Notes under the pieces: model-generated | What the model was told of the DNA's origin: nothing | Databases searched by the model: none | Seen by the model: only the letters and a program-made list of their open reading frames with translations | Shown here: positions 22,590 to 34,039 of the stretch, one piece after another | Position numbering within the stretch: the stretch's first letter is position 1 | How the letters are laid out: each line of letters begins with the position of its first letter | Assembly (NCBI RefSeq): GCF_036850765.1 | Contig: NC_089492.1 | Location: 74,473,982 to 74,537,981 of the forward strand | Length of the DNA stretch: 64,000 nt | Direction of reading: 5' to 3' | Source of the DNA: Saccopteryx bilineata | Lineage: Eukaryota > Chordata > Mammalia > Chiroptera > Emballonuridae | Position numbers and translations under genes: made by a program

Positions 22590-23536
22590 TTAAGATGTGT
22601 GAGCTTTCAATGTTTTACTCCAATGCTTCTTGTACCTGTACTGTGACACATGGTGAATATCGGGATGATTATAATGGGAGACTGGCTTCAGAGATGGAGA
22701 GTCTACAGAGGCATTTAATAGCATCTTTCTTCTCCTTCTCTTATTTCAGATACAAGCTACTACCCTCTTATAAGCCAAGCAGACACTGGGACAGGCAGTT
22801 AGGACATACAGAGTACAGTAGAAACAATGATTTCAGTTTTCTCTGCTCTGTGACCTCTGCGTCTCTGGAAACAAGTAAGCCCAAAAGCTAGGATCTTCCT
22901 CAGATAAATTTTGGTGAGACTTTGGCCAACGAAAAACATTGGTTTCACCAAAGAAGGGCTGATATAGGGCATCTTAACTGTACTCTTTTTTTTCACTATT
23001 TTGGGGAATTAAGAAGGGTTAGAATAGATAATCTCAGACTCTTTTCAGCTTTTAATGTGAGACAATCCCAAAGGGTTCTTCCTATCTGAAGAAGGGACTA
23101 AAGACCTGCCTGCTGTCATAGCTCTGGTTCACAATGATGGAGGCCATCCTGGCTCCTCTAACTTAACAGACATTTTATTTAGTGTTTCCTAGCAGCTTTG
23201 GTGTCATTCCACTGAACTGATAAATAAAAATAACTCATAAAAAGGGGGTGCCCATGAGCTAGAGGAAAAACAAGTAAAAATTTGGACAGTTCCACAAAAA
23301 GTGGACATGCTAGAAGAAGCAAGTATAAATCTCCAACTAGTAACAAAATGATACTAGTACTTAGGAAGCTGCACATACATCACACTTAAAAAAATATATC
23401 CTTGTGGAAATAAAAAGGATATTTTTATGTTAAAATATTTTACTAGAAAACTGAAAGAAAAGATTATGAATGAGAGTCAAGTTAAAGTCTTAGAAGATTA
23501 ATTTAAAGAGATAAGCAGTTAAAAATATCAATCTAG
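22590..23536. other. Unassigned intergenic DNA
   Basis: No repeat is named. The 98-codon frame at 22595-22891 has ordinary amino-acid composition but no recognisable domain, no splice context I can defend and no polyadenylation signal, so I do not call it a gene. Confidence 0.45.
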
Positions 23537-26385
23537 AGGAGATGACGTCAGAGTAATGGCGGAGTAGGAAGCGATACTGATAAATCTCCCCCAAAACTCA
23601 ACAAGATCTTCAACCAGAAACAGAAAAACCTATACTTGGAGCCTCCAGATGCTTCGCAATACACCCAAAGGTATGGTTGAGTGAAAAATTGGCTAAATAT
23701 ATAACCAAACCCCGAAGGAAATAGGGAGTAAGAAATGCTCCGCCTTCCTCACTAACCTAAACAGGGCGGCTTTCTCTGGTAACTGTGAATATAGAAACTG
23801 AGGCGGGCAAAGGGGGTGAATAGATCCAGGCCGTGGCACAAACGGCCGAACCAGGCTGTGGCATGGAGATCCAAGCCGAGGAAAAACTGAACCTATGGCA
23901 ACCCGGGCAATACAAGCTAACACTCGCGCCAAACCCAAACAAAGAAAGACAAGCGGAGTGGCCATTTTACCCAGTCTCCTGGTCGGCGTGCGCGCAGTTA
24001 GTGGGAGAGAGATTTCTTCCTAGGCCCGGGGAGTGGGTGCCTGTGTTGCCCCACAGAGAGGCAGGGTCAGAGGCCTTTCTGTGGGCCGAGGGCAGAGTCT
24101 CTGGGCAGCCCCAGCGCCCTGGGAAAGCCGCGCACGGGAGGGAGTGAGAACTAATTCCAACGGTGGAAATTTTCTGTGCTGGTGAGGGTTTCACTCAGAG
24201 GGAAACGCGGCCGGCCTCATATCCTGGTCTGCGCACGCAGACAGTGAATGAGAGATTCCTCCGAGTGCCTCGGCAGTGCGCGCCCGTGTTATCGCACAGA
24301 GGGGCAGAGTCAGGGGCCTTTGTGTGGGCCAAAGCGGAATCTCGGGCCACCCCAGCGCCTTGCAAAAGCCGTGCACGGGGACAGAGAGAGACTCAATTCC
24401 AACACTGCAATTTTTCCCTGCGGTTGGGGGTTTCACTCAGAGCGTGAGACTGCTGGCCGAATATCCTGGTCGCAGACAGTGAGCGAGAGTTTCCTCCAAG
24501 CGCCCCGGAAGTGGGCACCCGCCTGTGTTACCGGACAGAGTGGCAGAGCCAGAGGTCTTTGAGAGGGCGGAAAGCCCGCCTGATTATGCTAGCAGCTCTG
24601 ACTGACTGAGCCTTACCCAGAGCCCTGTGCTAAGTGGAAATAGAGTGGGGAGTTGCCAGCTCTTTTTTTTTTTGTATTTTTCTGAAGCTGGAAACGGGGG
24701 AGAGACAGCCAGACAGACTCCCACATGCGCCCGACCAGGATCCACCCGGCACACCCACCAGGGGCGACGCTCTGCGCACTAAGGGGTGACGCTCTGCCCC
24801 TCCAGGGCGCCGCTCTGCTGTGACCAGAGCCACTCCAGCGCCTGGGGCAGAGGCCAAGGAGCCATCCCCAGCGCCCGGGCCATCCCTGCTCCAATGGAGC
24901 CCAGGCTGCGGGAGGGGAAGAGAGAGACAGAGAGGAAGGAGGGGGGTGGGGGAGGAGAAGCAAATGGGCGCCTCTCCTTATGTGCCCTGGCCGGGAATCG
25001 AACCCGGGTCCCCTGCACGCCAGGCCGACACTCCACCGCTGAGCCAACCGGCCAGGGCAAGTTGCCAGCTCTTTGAGCCTCTTACTATCCAGGCAGAGGC
25101 AGCAGCAACCCCATAGCTGGATTATCAGGCTACTAATTGAGGAAGGAAAGACTAGGAGAGAGGCTCCAGGAACACGGACTCTCTCACTGTTGGAGCCTAT
25201 AAATGCTAATGAGCCTCGACTGCCAACGAGACTAAAGCACAATACATGACATTGCCATAGAGACTTATCAACTGCAAACCTCTACCTGATCGTGCCAAAG
25301 GGGCAGAATCCGGGGTACAGAGTCACCGACCAGGAAGAGGGAGAGAAAAGAAAAAGCAAGAAGATAACCTCTCAAAATCAAGAATAATCTGCAGACTTTA
25401 TAACCTATCCCATTTTATTATATTTGTTCATTTGTTTCTCTTATCTTCATTCTTGATACTTTTTTTCCTCCTCCAATTTGGCCGAATAACTTTCAAGATA
25501 GAAAAACTCTCTATCTTGGTCTTACTCTCTCCTCTCCTTGAACTACACTACCCATAAGTGTTACATCTCCCATTATCTTTGCTCTTCTCTTCCTTTCTCT
25601 CTATGAGGGTTGCACTCCAAAACCCTTAACTCTCTCTCTCTCTCTCTCCTTTCTTTTTTCTTCTTTTAGTGGTTCCCTCTTTTTCTCTCTCTCTCTCTTT
25701 CTTTTCTCCCTCTATATTAGTTTTTTCCTTTCTCCTTTACATCTCTTCTCATTCAAACCTCAATAACAAATTATCTTATCTGGGACTCAAACTTATGTTT
25801 GTGGCATTTTGGGGGGTTTTTACTTCACCTTTTTAACTCACTAGCAGTGCTTCCATCCCTGGCTCTCCATATTATCTAGTTCTTGTTCCACTAAAGATAA
25901 TAGTAATTTTTTAATTTGTCCCCCCATTTTTCCATTTTCCTCTTATTACTCTCATCATAACTCTTAGACAACCAACACCTAAAAGCAAATCATTTTATTC
26001 TTGACCCAAATTTTTTCCTTATTTGCTTTTTGTGGGTCCATACACTCTTTTTTTCTTTTCTTTTTTCTTTTTTTTTTTTTGCCCCTTTTTTACTTTTCCC
26101 CAATTCAGGCCCACCATCACAGGCATTGTTTGTTATAATTCACAGTTCACCACAAGATTTTCTCAAGAAAGAGGGGAGAGGAGAGGAGAGGAAAAAAGGA
26201 GGGGGGGAATAATTTCCTTTTTTTAAAATTTTTATATTATTTTATTTTTCTTTATTTCATTATTAATTTTTTTTTTAAAAAAAACAACTCTTTTTGATTT
26301 TTTATTTTTTTTATTATTTTTCTTATTTTTTAACTTTTTATTATTTATTAAATCTCATTAATATTATCAACAAAACCACCCTCAG
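23537..26385 (+). promoter_or_regulatory. L1 5' UTR with tandem monomers of about 243 bp
   Basis: It starts with GATGACGTCA (CRE-like, 23543-23550) and TAATGGCGG (23554-23562, YY1-like). Bases 23978-24570 consist of about 2.4 tandem units beginning CCTGGTC at 23978, 24223 and 24465. Each unit repeats a GCAGACAGTGA-type word, a CACAGAG...GCAGAGTCAG segment and GTTTCACTCAGAG. Beyond 25060 the sequence aligns by eye with the 5' UTR of the 4126 L1. A T/C-rich tract fills 25400-26370. A SINE splits the UTR at 24666-25059. Promoter function is inferred. Confidence 0.75.
24666..25059 (-). mobile_element. GCCCTGGCC-type SINE, antisense, in the L1 5' UTR
   Basis: TTTCTGAAGCTGGAAACGGG at the left and GAGCCAACCGGCCAGGGC at the right. 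It has a perfect 15-bp target duplication, AGTTGCCAGCTCTTT, at 24651-24665 and 25060-25074. It is young, with few changes from the other copies. It has CCACCAGGGGCG, one G short of the word found in sister copies. Confidence 0.95.
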
Positions 26386-27414
26386 ATGCCATTAAGGAAG
26401 AGAAAATCGAATATCATGGATACAAAAGAAAGAGAGGTAACACAGCTAGATGAGGAAAAATCTAGGGAGAAAAAATTTAATATATTGGAAACCTTGGAGC
26501 TAAATGACAGAGAATTCAAGATAGAAATCCTAAAGATCCTCCGAGATATACAAGAAAACACAGAAAGGCAATTTAGGGAGCTCAGAAAACAACTCAATGA
26601 ACACAAAGAATATATGTCCAAGAAAATTAAAACTATAAAAACAAATCAAACAGAGATGAAAAACTCAGTTCACGAGCTGAAAAACGAAGTAACAAGCTTA
26701 GCTAATAGAACAGGTCACATAGAAGAGAGGATTAGTGAAATACAAGACAAGCAACTTGAGGCACAACAGAGAGAAGAAGAAGAGACTCAAAAATTTAAAA
26801 AAATGAGATAGCCCTACAAGAATTATCTGACTCCATCAAAAAGAATAACATAAGAATAATAGGTATATCAGAGGGAGAAGAGAGAGAAAATGGAATGGAG
26901 AACATACTCAAACAAATAATAGATGAGAACTTCCCAAGCCTGTGGAAAGAACTAAAGCCTCAAGTTCAAGAAGCAAACAGAACTCCGAGTTTTCTTAACC
27001 CCAACAAACCTACTCCAAGGAATATCATAATGAAATTTACACAAACCAACAGCAAGAAAAAATTCTCAAGGCAGCCAGGGAAAAGAAGAATACAACATAT
27101 AAAGGAAGGCTCATTAGATTATCATCAGATTTCTCAGCAGAAACTCTACAAGCTAGAAGAGAGTGGACCCCAATATTTAAAGTCCTGAAAGAGAGGAACT
27201 TTCAGCCATGAATACTATACCCATCAAAGCTATCCTTCAAATACGAAGGAGAAATAAAAACATTCACAGATACAGAAAAGATGAGGAAATTTATCATCAG
27301 AAAACCCCCACTCCAGGAATTACTAAAGGGGGTTCTCCAATCAGAACAAAAAAAAAACAGAGCCACAAGTAAAAGCTCCAAGAAGAACACAATAAAACCA
27401 AATTTAAACTGTGA
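26386..27414 (+). pseudogene. Decayed L1 ORF1
   Basis: Same protein as at 6471-7508. An open frame runs from ATG 26386 for 141 codons, including the coiled coil and the CAA codon that is TAA in the other copy. Frameshifts near 26785-26810 and 27050, and a TGA near 27209 where the other copy has AGA, break it. RRM and C-terminal words remain in scattered frames (for example KKNNIRIIGISEG-like bases near 26840). The family stop is at 27412-27414. Confidence 0.9.
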
Positions 27415-30400
27415 CAACAACGAAAAGAAATAGGGGGAGAAGATGGAGATTAACAGTAGCAAAGGACGATGGAGTGCAAAAGTACTCACAAAATAGTTCG
27501 CTACAATGAACAGGGTAGGGACCCTTTTCATTACTCAAAGGTAACCACCATTGAAAAAACCACCACAGAAGCACATGAGATAAAAAAGATAGCAACAGAG
27601 GAAAGATGTATGGAATACAACCAAATAAAAACAAAAGATAGAAAAACGAAAGAGAAGGATCAAACAAGACACAAAACTAACAGAAAGCAAGATATAAAAT
27701 GGCAATAGGGAACTCACAAGTATCAATAATTACACTAAATGTAAATGGATTAAACTCACCAATAAAAAGGCACAGAGTAGCAGAATGGATTAAAAAGGAA
27801 AATCCAAATGTATGCTGCCTACAGGAAATTCATCTAAGTAACAAGGATAAAAACAAATTCAAAGTGAAAGGCTGGAAAACAATACTCCAAGCAAATAACA
27901 TCCAAAAAAAAGCAGGTGTAGCAATACTCATATCGGATAATGCTGAATACAAGACAGGAAAAGTACTCAGAGACAAAAATGGCCATTTCATAATGGCTAA
28001 GGGGATACTGAATCAAGAAGACATAACAATTCTTAATATATATGCACCAAACCAAGGAGCACCAAAATATATAAGACAGCTACTTATTGATCTTAAAACA
28101 AAAACTGACAAAAACACAATCATACTTGGAGACCTCAATACACCGCTGACGGCTCTAGATTGGTCATCCAAACAGAGAATCAATAAAGACATAGTGGCCT
28201 TAAACAAAACACTAGAGCACCTGGATATGATAGACATCTACAGGACATTTCATCCCAAAGTGACTGAGTATACATTTCTCTCCAGTGTACATGGATCATT
28301 CTCAAGAATTGACCATATGTTGGGCCACAAAAACAACTTCAGCAAATTCAGAAAAATTGAAGTTGTACCAAGCATATTTTCTGATCATAAAGCCTTGAAA
28401 CTAGAATTCAACTGCAAAAAAGAGGAAAAAAATCCCACAAAAATATGTAAACTAAACAACATACTTTTAAAAAATGAATGGGTGAAAGAAGAAATAAGTG
28501 CAGAGATCAAAAGATATATACAGACTAATGAAAATGACAATACGACATATCAGAATCTATGGGATGCAGCAAAAGCAGTGATAAGAGGGAAGTTCATATC
28601 ACTTCAGGCCTATATGAACAAACAAGAGAGAGCCCAAGTGAACCACTTAACTTCCCACTTTAAGGAACTAGAAAAAGAAGAACAAAGACAACCCAAAACA
28701 AGCCGAAGAAAGGAGATAATAAAAATCAGAGCAGAAATAAATGAATTAGAGAACAGAAAAACTATAGAAAAAATTAATAGAACAAGGAGCTGGTTCTTTG
28801 AAAAGATCAACAAAATTGACAAACCCTTGTCAAGACTTACCAAGGAAAAAAGAGAAAGAACTCATATAAACAAAATCCAAAATGAAAGAGGAGAAATCAC
28901 CACGGACACCGTAGATATACAAAGAATTATTGTAGAATACTATGAAAAACTTTATGCCACTAAATTCAACAACCTAGAAGAAATGGATAAATTCCTAGAA
29001 AAATACAACCTTCCTAGACTGAGTCAAGAAGAAGCAGAAAGCCTAAACAGACCTATCAGTAGAGAAGAAATAGAAAAAAACATTAAAAACGTCCCCCAAA
29101 ATAAAAGTCCAGGCCCTGACGGCTATACCAGCGAATTTTATCAAACATTCAAAGAAGACTTGGTTCCTATTCTACTCAAAGTCTTCCATAAAATTGAAGA
29201 AGAAGCAATACTTCCAAAAACATTTTATGAGGCCAACATAACCCTCATACCAAAACCAGGCAAGGATGGCACAAAGAAAGAAAACTACAGACCAATATCT
29301 CTAATGAATACAGATGCTAAAATACTAAACAAAATACTAGCAAATCGAATACAACAACATATTAAAAAAATAATACATCATGATCAAGTGGGATTCATCC
29401 CAGAATCTCAAGGATGGTTCAACATACGTAAAACGGTTAACGTAATACACCATATCAACACAACAAAGAACAAAAACCACATGATCTTATCAATAGACGC
29501 AGAAAAGGATTTCGATAAAATACAACATAATTTTATGTTTAAGACTCTCAACAAAATGGGTATAGAAGGAAAATATCTCAACATGATAAAGGCCATATAT
29601 GATAAACCATCAGCTAACATCATATTAAATGGCACTAAACTGAAGGCTTTCCCCTTAAATCAGAAACAAGACAGGGTTGTCCACTCTCTCCACTGTTATT
29701 TAATGTGGTACTAGAGGTTCTAGCCAGAGCAATCAGACAAGACAAAGAAATAAAAGGCATCCATATCGGAAAAGAAAAAGTAAAGGTATCACTTTTTGCA
29801 GATGATATGATCCTATACATCGAAAACCCCAAAGAATCTACAAAAAGACTACTAGAAACAATAAGCCAATACAGTAAGGTCGCAGGATACAAAATTAACA
29901 TACAAAAGTCCATAGCCTTTCTATATGCCAACAATGAAATATTAGAAAACGAACTCAAAAAAATAATCCCCTTCACGATTGCAACAAAAAAATAAAATAC
30001 CTAGGAATAAACATAATAAAGAATGTAAAGGACTTATATAATGAAAACTATAAACCATTGTTAAGGGAAATCGAAAAAGATATAATGAGATGGAAGAATA
30101 TTCCTTGTTCTTGGTTAGGAAGAATAAATATAATCAAGATGGCCATATTACCCAAAGCAATATACAAATTTAATGCAATTCCCATCAAAATTCCAATGAC
30201 ATTTTTTAAAGAAATGGAGCAAAAAATCATCAGATTTATATGGAAGTATAAAAACCCTGAATAGCCAAAGCAATCCTAAAGAAAAAGAATGAAGCTGGGG
30301 GCATTACAATACCTGACTTCAAACTATATTATAGGGCCAAGACAATCAAAACAGCATGGTATTGGCCGAAAAATAGACACTCAGACCAATGGAAAAGAAT

Positions 30401-30668
30401 AGAAAACCCAGAAATAAAACCACATATATATAGTCATATAATTTTTGATAAAGGGGCCAACAACACACAATGGAGAAAAGAAAGCCTCTTCAATAAATGG
30501 TGCTGGGAAAACTGGAAAGCCACATGCAAAAGAATGATACTGGACTATAGTTTGTCCCCCTGTATTAAAATTAACTCAAAATGAATCAAAGATCTAAACA
30601 TAAGACCTGAGACAATTAAGTACATAGAAGAAGACATAGGTACTCAACTCATGAACCTGGGTTTTAAA

Positions 30669-31066
30669 TGACTTTTTTTTTTTTTTTATTTTTTTTATTT
30701 TTTTTTTTATTTCTGAAGCTGGAAACAGGGAGAGACAGTCAGACAGACTCCCGCATGCGCCCGACCGGGATCCACCCGGCACGCCCACCATGGGGCAACG
30801 CTCTGCCCATCCTGGGCGTCGCCATGTTGCGACCAGAGCCACTCTAGCGCCTGGGGCGGAGGCCACAGAGCCATCCCCAGCGCCCGGGCCATCTTTGCTC
30901 CAATGGATCCTTGGCTGCAGGAGGGGAAGAGAGAGACAAGGAGGAAGGCGCGGCGGAGGGGTGGAGAAGCAAATGGGCGCTTCTCCTGTGTGCCCTGGCC
31001 GGGAATCGAACCCGGGTCCTCTGCACGCTAGGCCGACGCTCTACTGCTGAGCCAACCGGCCAGGGC
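30669..31066 (-). mobile_element. GCCCTGGCC-type SINE, antisense, in L1 ORF2
   Basis: A long T-rich start (reversed A-tail), GAAGCTGGAAACAGGGAG, and an end in GCCAACCGGCCAGGGC. Target duplication ACCTGGGTTTTAAA at 30655-30668 and 31071-31084. The CTCF-like word is degraded to CCACCATGGGGCA. Confidence 0.95.
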
Positions 31067-31203
31067 CTGGACCTGGGTTTTAAAGAGCATTTTATGAATT
31101 TGACTCCACAGGCAAGAGAAGTGAAGGCAAAAATTAATGAATGGGACTACATCAGACTAAGAAGTTTTTGCTCAGCAAGAGAAACTGATAACAAAATAGA
31201 CAG

Positions 31204-31605
31204 CCCTGCTGGTTGGCTCAGCTGTAGAGCGTCGGCCTGGCATGCGGGGGACCCAGGTTTGATTCCCGGCCAGGGCACATAGGAGAAGCACCCATTTGCT
31301 TCTCCATCCCCCCCTTCCTCTCTGTCTCTCTCTTCCCCTCCCACAGCCGAGGCTCCATTGGTGCAAAGATGGCCCAGGCGCTGGGGATGGCTCCTTGGCC
31401 TCTGCCCCAGACGCTGGAGTGGCTCTGGTCATGGCAGAACAACCCCTCGGAGGGGCAGAGCATCGCCCCCTGGTGGGCAGAGTGTCGCCCCTGGTGGGTG
31501 TGCCGGGTGCATCCCAGTTGGGCGCATGCGGGAGTCTGTCTGACTGTCTCTCCCCGTTTCCAGCTTCAGAAAAATACAAAAACAAAAACAAAAACAAAAA
31601 CAAAA
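31204..31605 (+). mobile_element. GCCCTGGCC-type SINE, sense, in L1 ORF2
   Basis: Head GCCCTGCTGGTTGGCTCAGC (A box), GGTTTGATTCCCGG (B box), a body with CGCCCCCTGGTGGGC (31464-31478), and a (CAAAAA)n tail. Target duplication AACAAAATAGACAG at 31190-31203 and AACAAAATAAACAG at 31606-31619 (one mismatch). It lies 137 bp from the opposite-strand SINE. Confidence 0.95.
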
Positions 31606-32309
31606 AACAAAATAAACAGACAACCAACTAAATGGGAAATGATATTTTCAAACAACAGCTCAGATAAGGGCCTAATATCCAAAATATACAAAGAACTCAT
31701 AAAACTCAACAACAAACAAACAATCCAATAAAAAATGGCAAGAGGACATGAACAGACACTTCTCCCAGGAAGAAATACAAATGGCCAACAGATATATGAA
31801 AAGATGCTCATCTTCTTTTTTTCACACCTGTTAGATTAGCTATCATTAACAAGACAGGTAATAGCAAATGTTGGAGAGGCTATGGAGAAAAAGGAACCCT
31901 CATACACTGTTGGTGGGAATGTAAAGTAGTACAACCATTATGGAAGAAAGTATGGTGGTTCCTCAAAAAACTGCAAATAGAACTACCTTATGACCCAGCA
32001 ATCCCTCTACTGGGTATATACCCCAAAAACTCAGAAACATTGATACGTAAAGACACATGCTGCCCTATGTTTATTGCAGCATTGTTCACAGTGGTCAGGA
32101 CATGGAAACAACCAAAGAGCCCATCAATGGATGACTGGATAAAGAAGATGTGGCACATATACACTATGGAATACTACTCAGCCATAAGAAATGATGACAT
32201 CGGATCATTTATAGCAAAATGGTGGGATCTTGATAACATTATACGAAGTGAAATAAGTAAATCAGCAAAATCCAGGAACTGCATTATTCCATATGTAGGT
32301 GGGACATAA

Positions 32310-32627
32310 AAGTGAGACTAAGAGACATTGATAAGAGTGTGGTGGTTACGGGGGGAGGGGAAAGGGAAAGGAGGAGGGGGAGGGGCACAAAGAAAACTAG
32401 ATAGAAGGTGACAGAGGACAATCTGACTTTGGGTGATGGGTATGCAACATAATTGAACGACAAGATAACCTGGACTTGTTATCTTTGAATATATGTATCC
32501 TGATTTATTGATGTCACCCATCAAAAAAATAAAATTATAAAAAAAACCCAAAAGAACCTGGAGATGTTTTCTCTGAACATATGTACCCTGATTTATTAAT
32601 GTCACCCCATTAAAATTTAAAAAAAGA
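32310..32627 (+). other. L1 3' UTR followed by a second short L1 3' end
   Basis: The G-rich tract at 32349-32388 and the L1 end with an A-rich tail to about 32540 are followed by ACCTGGAGATGTTTTCTCTG (starting near 32551) and a second TGATTTATTAATGTCACC with its own A-rich end at about 32627. The second unit is a roughly 78-bp L1 3' terminus. Confidence 0.85.
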
Positions 32628-33416
32628 ATGTCAAAAAAATGAATCAAAATCATATTGTATGTTTACTTTCCAGTGTACCAACATTGGATGCTAAGCCTTC
32701 AAAGGTGTTGAATGTGGCTCCCTGATTACTATTGTACCTCTGCTACAGCCAAGAAAACATGCTTGAGATAGCCCACGGGAGGATGATACTTGAGGCATAA
32801 GCTGAGTTGTCCCAAGTTATCCCAATAGAGATCATCCTAAATCAAACAACAGAGCACAGCCCACTCCTCACATCCAGGTGAGAGAAAGCAAGCAAAATCT
32901 GAAAAACTCCCTCTGATATACAGTTGACAACAGACACAAAGACAAGTTCAGCTGAGATCAGTGAACCACAGGCCAGAACAGCTGAATCCTGCCAAAAAAT
33001 TAGTAAGCTATGAATAAACAAGTATTGTTGTAAAGTTTTAGGGTTTTGTGATTCTTATTATGACACATTATTGTGCAAAGAGAAAGCAGAAAAATATTTG
33101 TAAGAATGGCCTTAAAACTACATACACACACACACACACACACTATACTTGATAAAAATAGAAATAAAGAATTGGTAGGGAGACACTAAGAAAATGCTTT
33201 CAAAGAGAAATCAGGGAGATCAATGTAACATTTAAAAAAGTGTAATAAAAGGTTTAATGCATTTGTCAAGACAGAGACAAATATTGTATATAAGGAAAAG
33301 AGGCAATTTACAGAGAAAATATTATAGTTATTAGTTTGTGTGTGTCCAAGTAGCTAATAAGCTACTGTTAGAACTGCAAAGAAAACTTGATTTAATATAA
33401 ATCATTAGTGGATATT
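32628..33416. other. Unassigned AT-rich DNA with a CA microsatellite
   Basis: A (CA)n run lies at 33123-33144. No gene or named repeat is recognised. Confidence 0.5.
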
Positions 33417-33429
33417 TCCATATCTCTCT

Positions 33430-33847
33430 CTCTTTTTTTTTTTTTTTTTTCTGCAGCTGGAAACGGGGAGAGACAGTCAGACAGACTCCCGCATGCGCCC
33501 GACCGGGATCCACCCGGCACGCCCACCAGGGGGCGACGCTCTGCCCACCAGGGGGCGACGCTCTGCCCACCAGGGGGCGATGCTCTGCCCCTCTGGGGCA
33601 TCGCTCTGTCGCGACCAGAGCCACTCTAGCGCCTGGGGCAGAGGCCAAGGTGCCATTCCCATTGCCCAGGCCATCTTTGCTTCAATGGAGCCCTGCTGTG
33701 GGAGGGGAAGGGAGAGACAGAGAGGAAGGAGAGGGGGAGGGGTGGAGAAGCAAATAGGCGCTTCTCCTGTGTGCCCTGGCCGGGAATCGAACCCGGGACC
33801 TCTGCACGCCAGGCCGACTCTCTACCACTGAGCCAACCGGCCAGGGC
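33430..33847 (-). mobile_element. GCCCTGGCC-type SINE, antisense, with triplicated CCACCAGGGGGCG
   Basis: Starts with a T-run and GCAGCTGGAAACGGGGAG, ends GCCAACCGGCCAGGGC. Target duplication TCCATATCTCTCT at 33417-33429 and 33851-33863. A 22-bp internal unit is repeated three times, placing CCACCAGGGGGCG at 33523-33535, 33545-33557 and 33567-33579. Confidence 0.95.
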
Positions 33848-34039
33848 AGATCCATATCTCTCTTTTAAAGGCTGATAACTTATGAAAGAAAAGAAAATAG
33901 TAATATATAGAACATTTAATTCAATCAAGTTTATTTGCAGTGATGTGGGGTTATTTATTCCATTTAATACTTTTTTTAACCCATGAATATTAAACAAACA
34001 AACAACCCTCTGCTTCCTTCCCAAAATTATGATGCTTTT

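Larger units (their letters stand above)
27699..32309 (+). pseudogene. Decayed L1 ORF2 with frameshifts and two SINE insertions
   Basis: ATG 27699 opens 671 codons: endonuclease with TLNVNGLN and CCLQEIH (a His-Leu-containing ETH motif reads EIH here), then the start of the reverse transcriptase. A 1-nt deletion near 29652 ends this frame at 29714; the next frame carries LFADDMILY and ends at 29995 through loss of one A in an A-run. Later pieces run from 30058. SINEs sit at 30669-31066 and 31204-31605, and about 50 bp are missing near 31815. The end, TAA 32307-32309, matches the intact copy. A Tyr codon again occupies the second Cys position of the C-terminal motif. Confidence 0.93.
23537..32627 (+). 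mobile_element. Second full-length LINE-1, decayed, with three SINE insertions
   Basis: 5' UTR from about 23537, ORF1 remnant 26386-27414, ORF2 remnant 27699-32309, 3' UTR to about 32540, then an extra short L1 3' end. It is closely related to the L1 at 4126 in both ORFs and in the downstream 5' UTR, but carries several frameshifts, a deletion near 31815 and SINEs at 24666-25059, 30669-31066 and 31204-31605. It is therefore older. A target duplication is not clear; AAAAATATCAATC before it and AAAAAAATGAATC after it agree at 11 of 13 positions and might be its decayed trace. Confidence 0.93.

Noticed and set aside
22595..22891. 98-codon frame as a candidate host exon
   Set aside because: It has mixed composition but no convincing acceptor/donor pair, no domain and no repeat-free support; kept only as unassigned DNA.
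24613..25242. 209-codon minus-strand frame
   Set aside because: It runs through the antisense SINE and L1 5' UTR; GC-rich SINE sequence yields long chance frames, as also seen near 30.6, 31.2, 33.5, 45.8 and 57.0 kb.
31223..31275. tRNA gene-like segment with A and B boxes
   Set aside because: It is the tRNA-derived head of a SINE with a body, A-tail and target duplication, not a tRNA gene.
23524..32655. Target duplication of the second L1 (AAAAATATCAATC and AAAAAAATGAATC)
   Set aside because: Two mismatches in 13 A-rich bases is too close to chance; mentioned but not claimed.
33521..33590. Possible CRISPR-like direct repeats at 22-bp spacing
   Set aside because: Three contiguous units without spacers, inside a mammalian SINE; explained as an internal tandem expansion.
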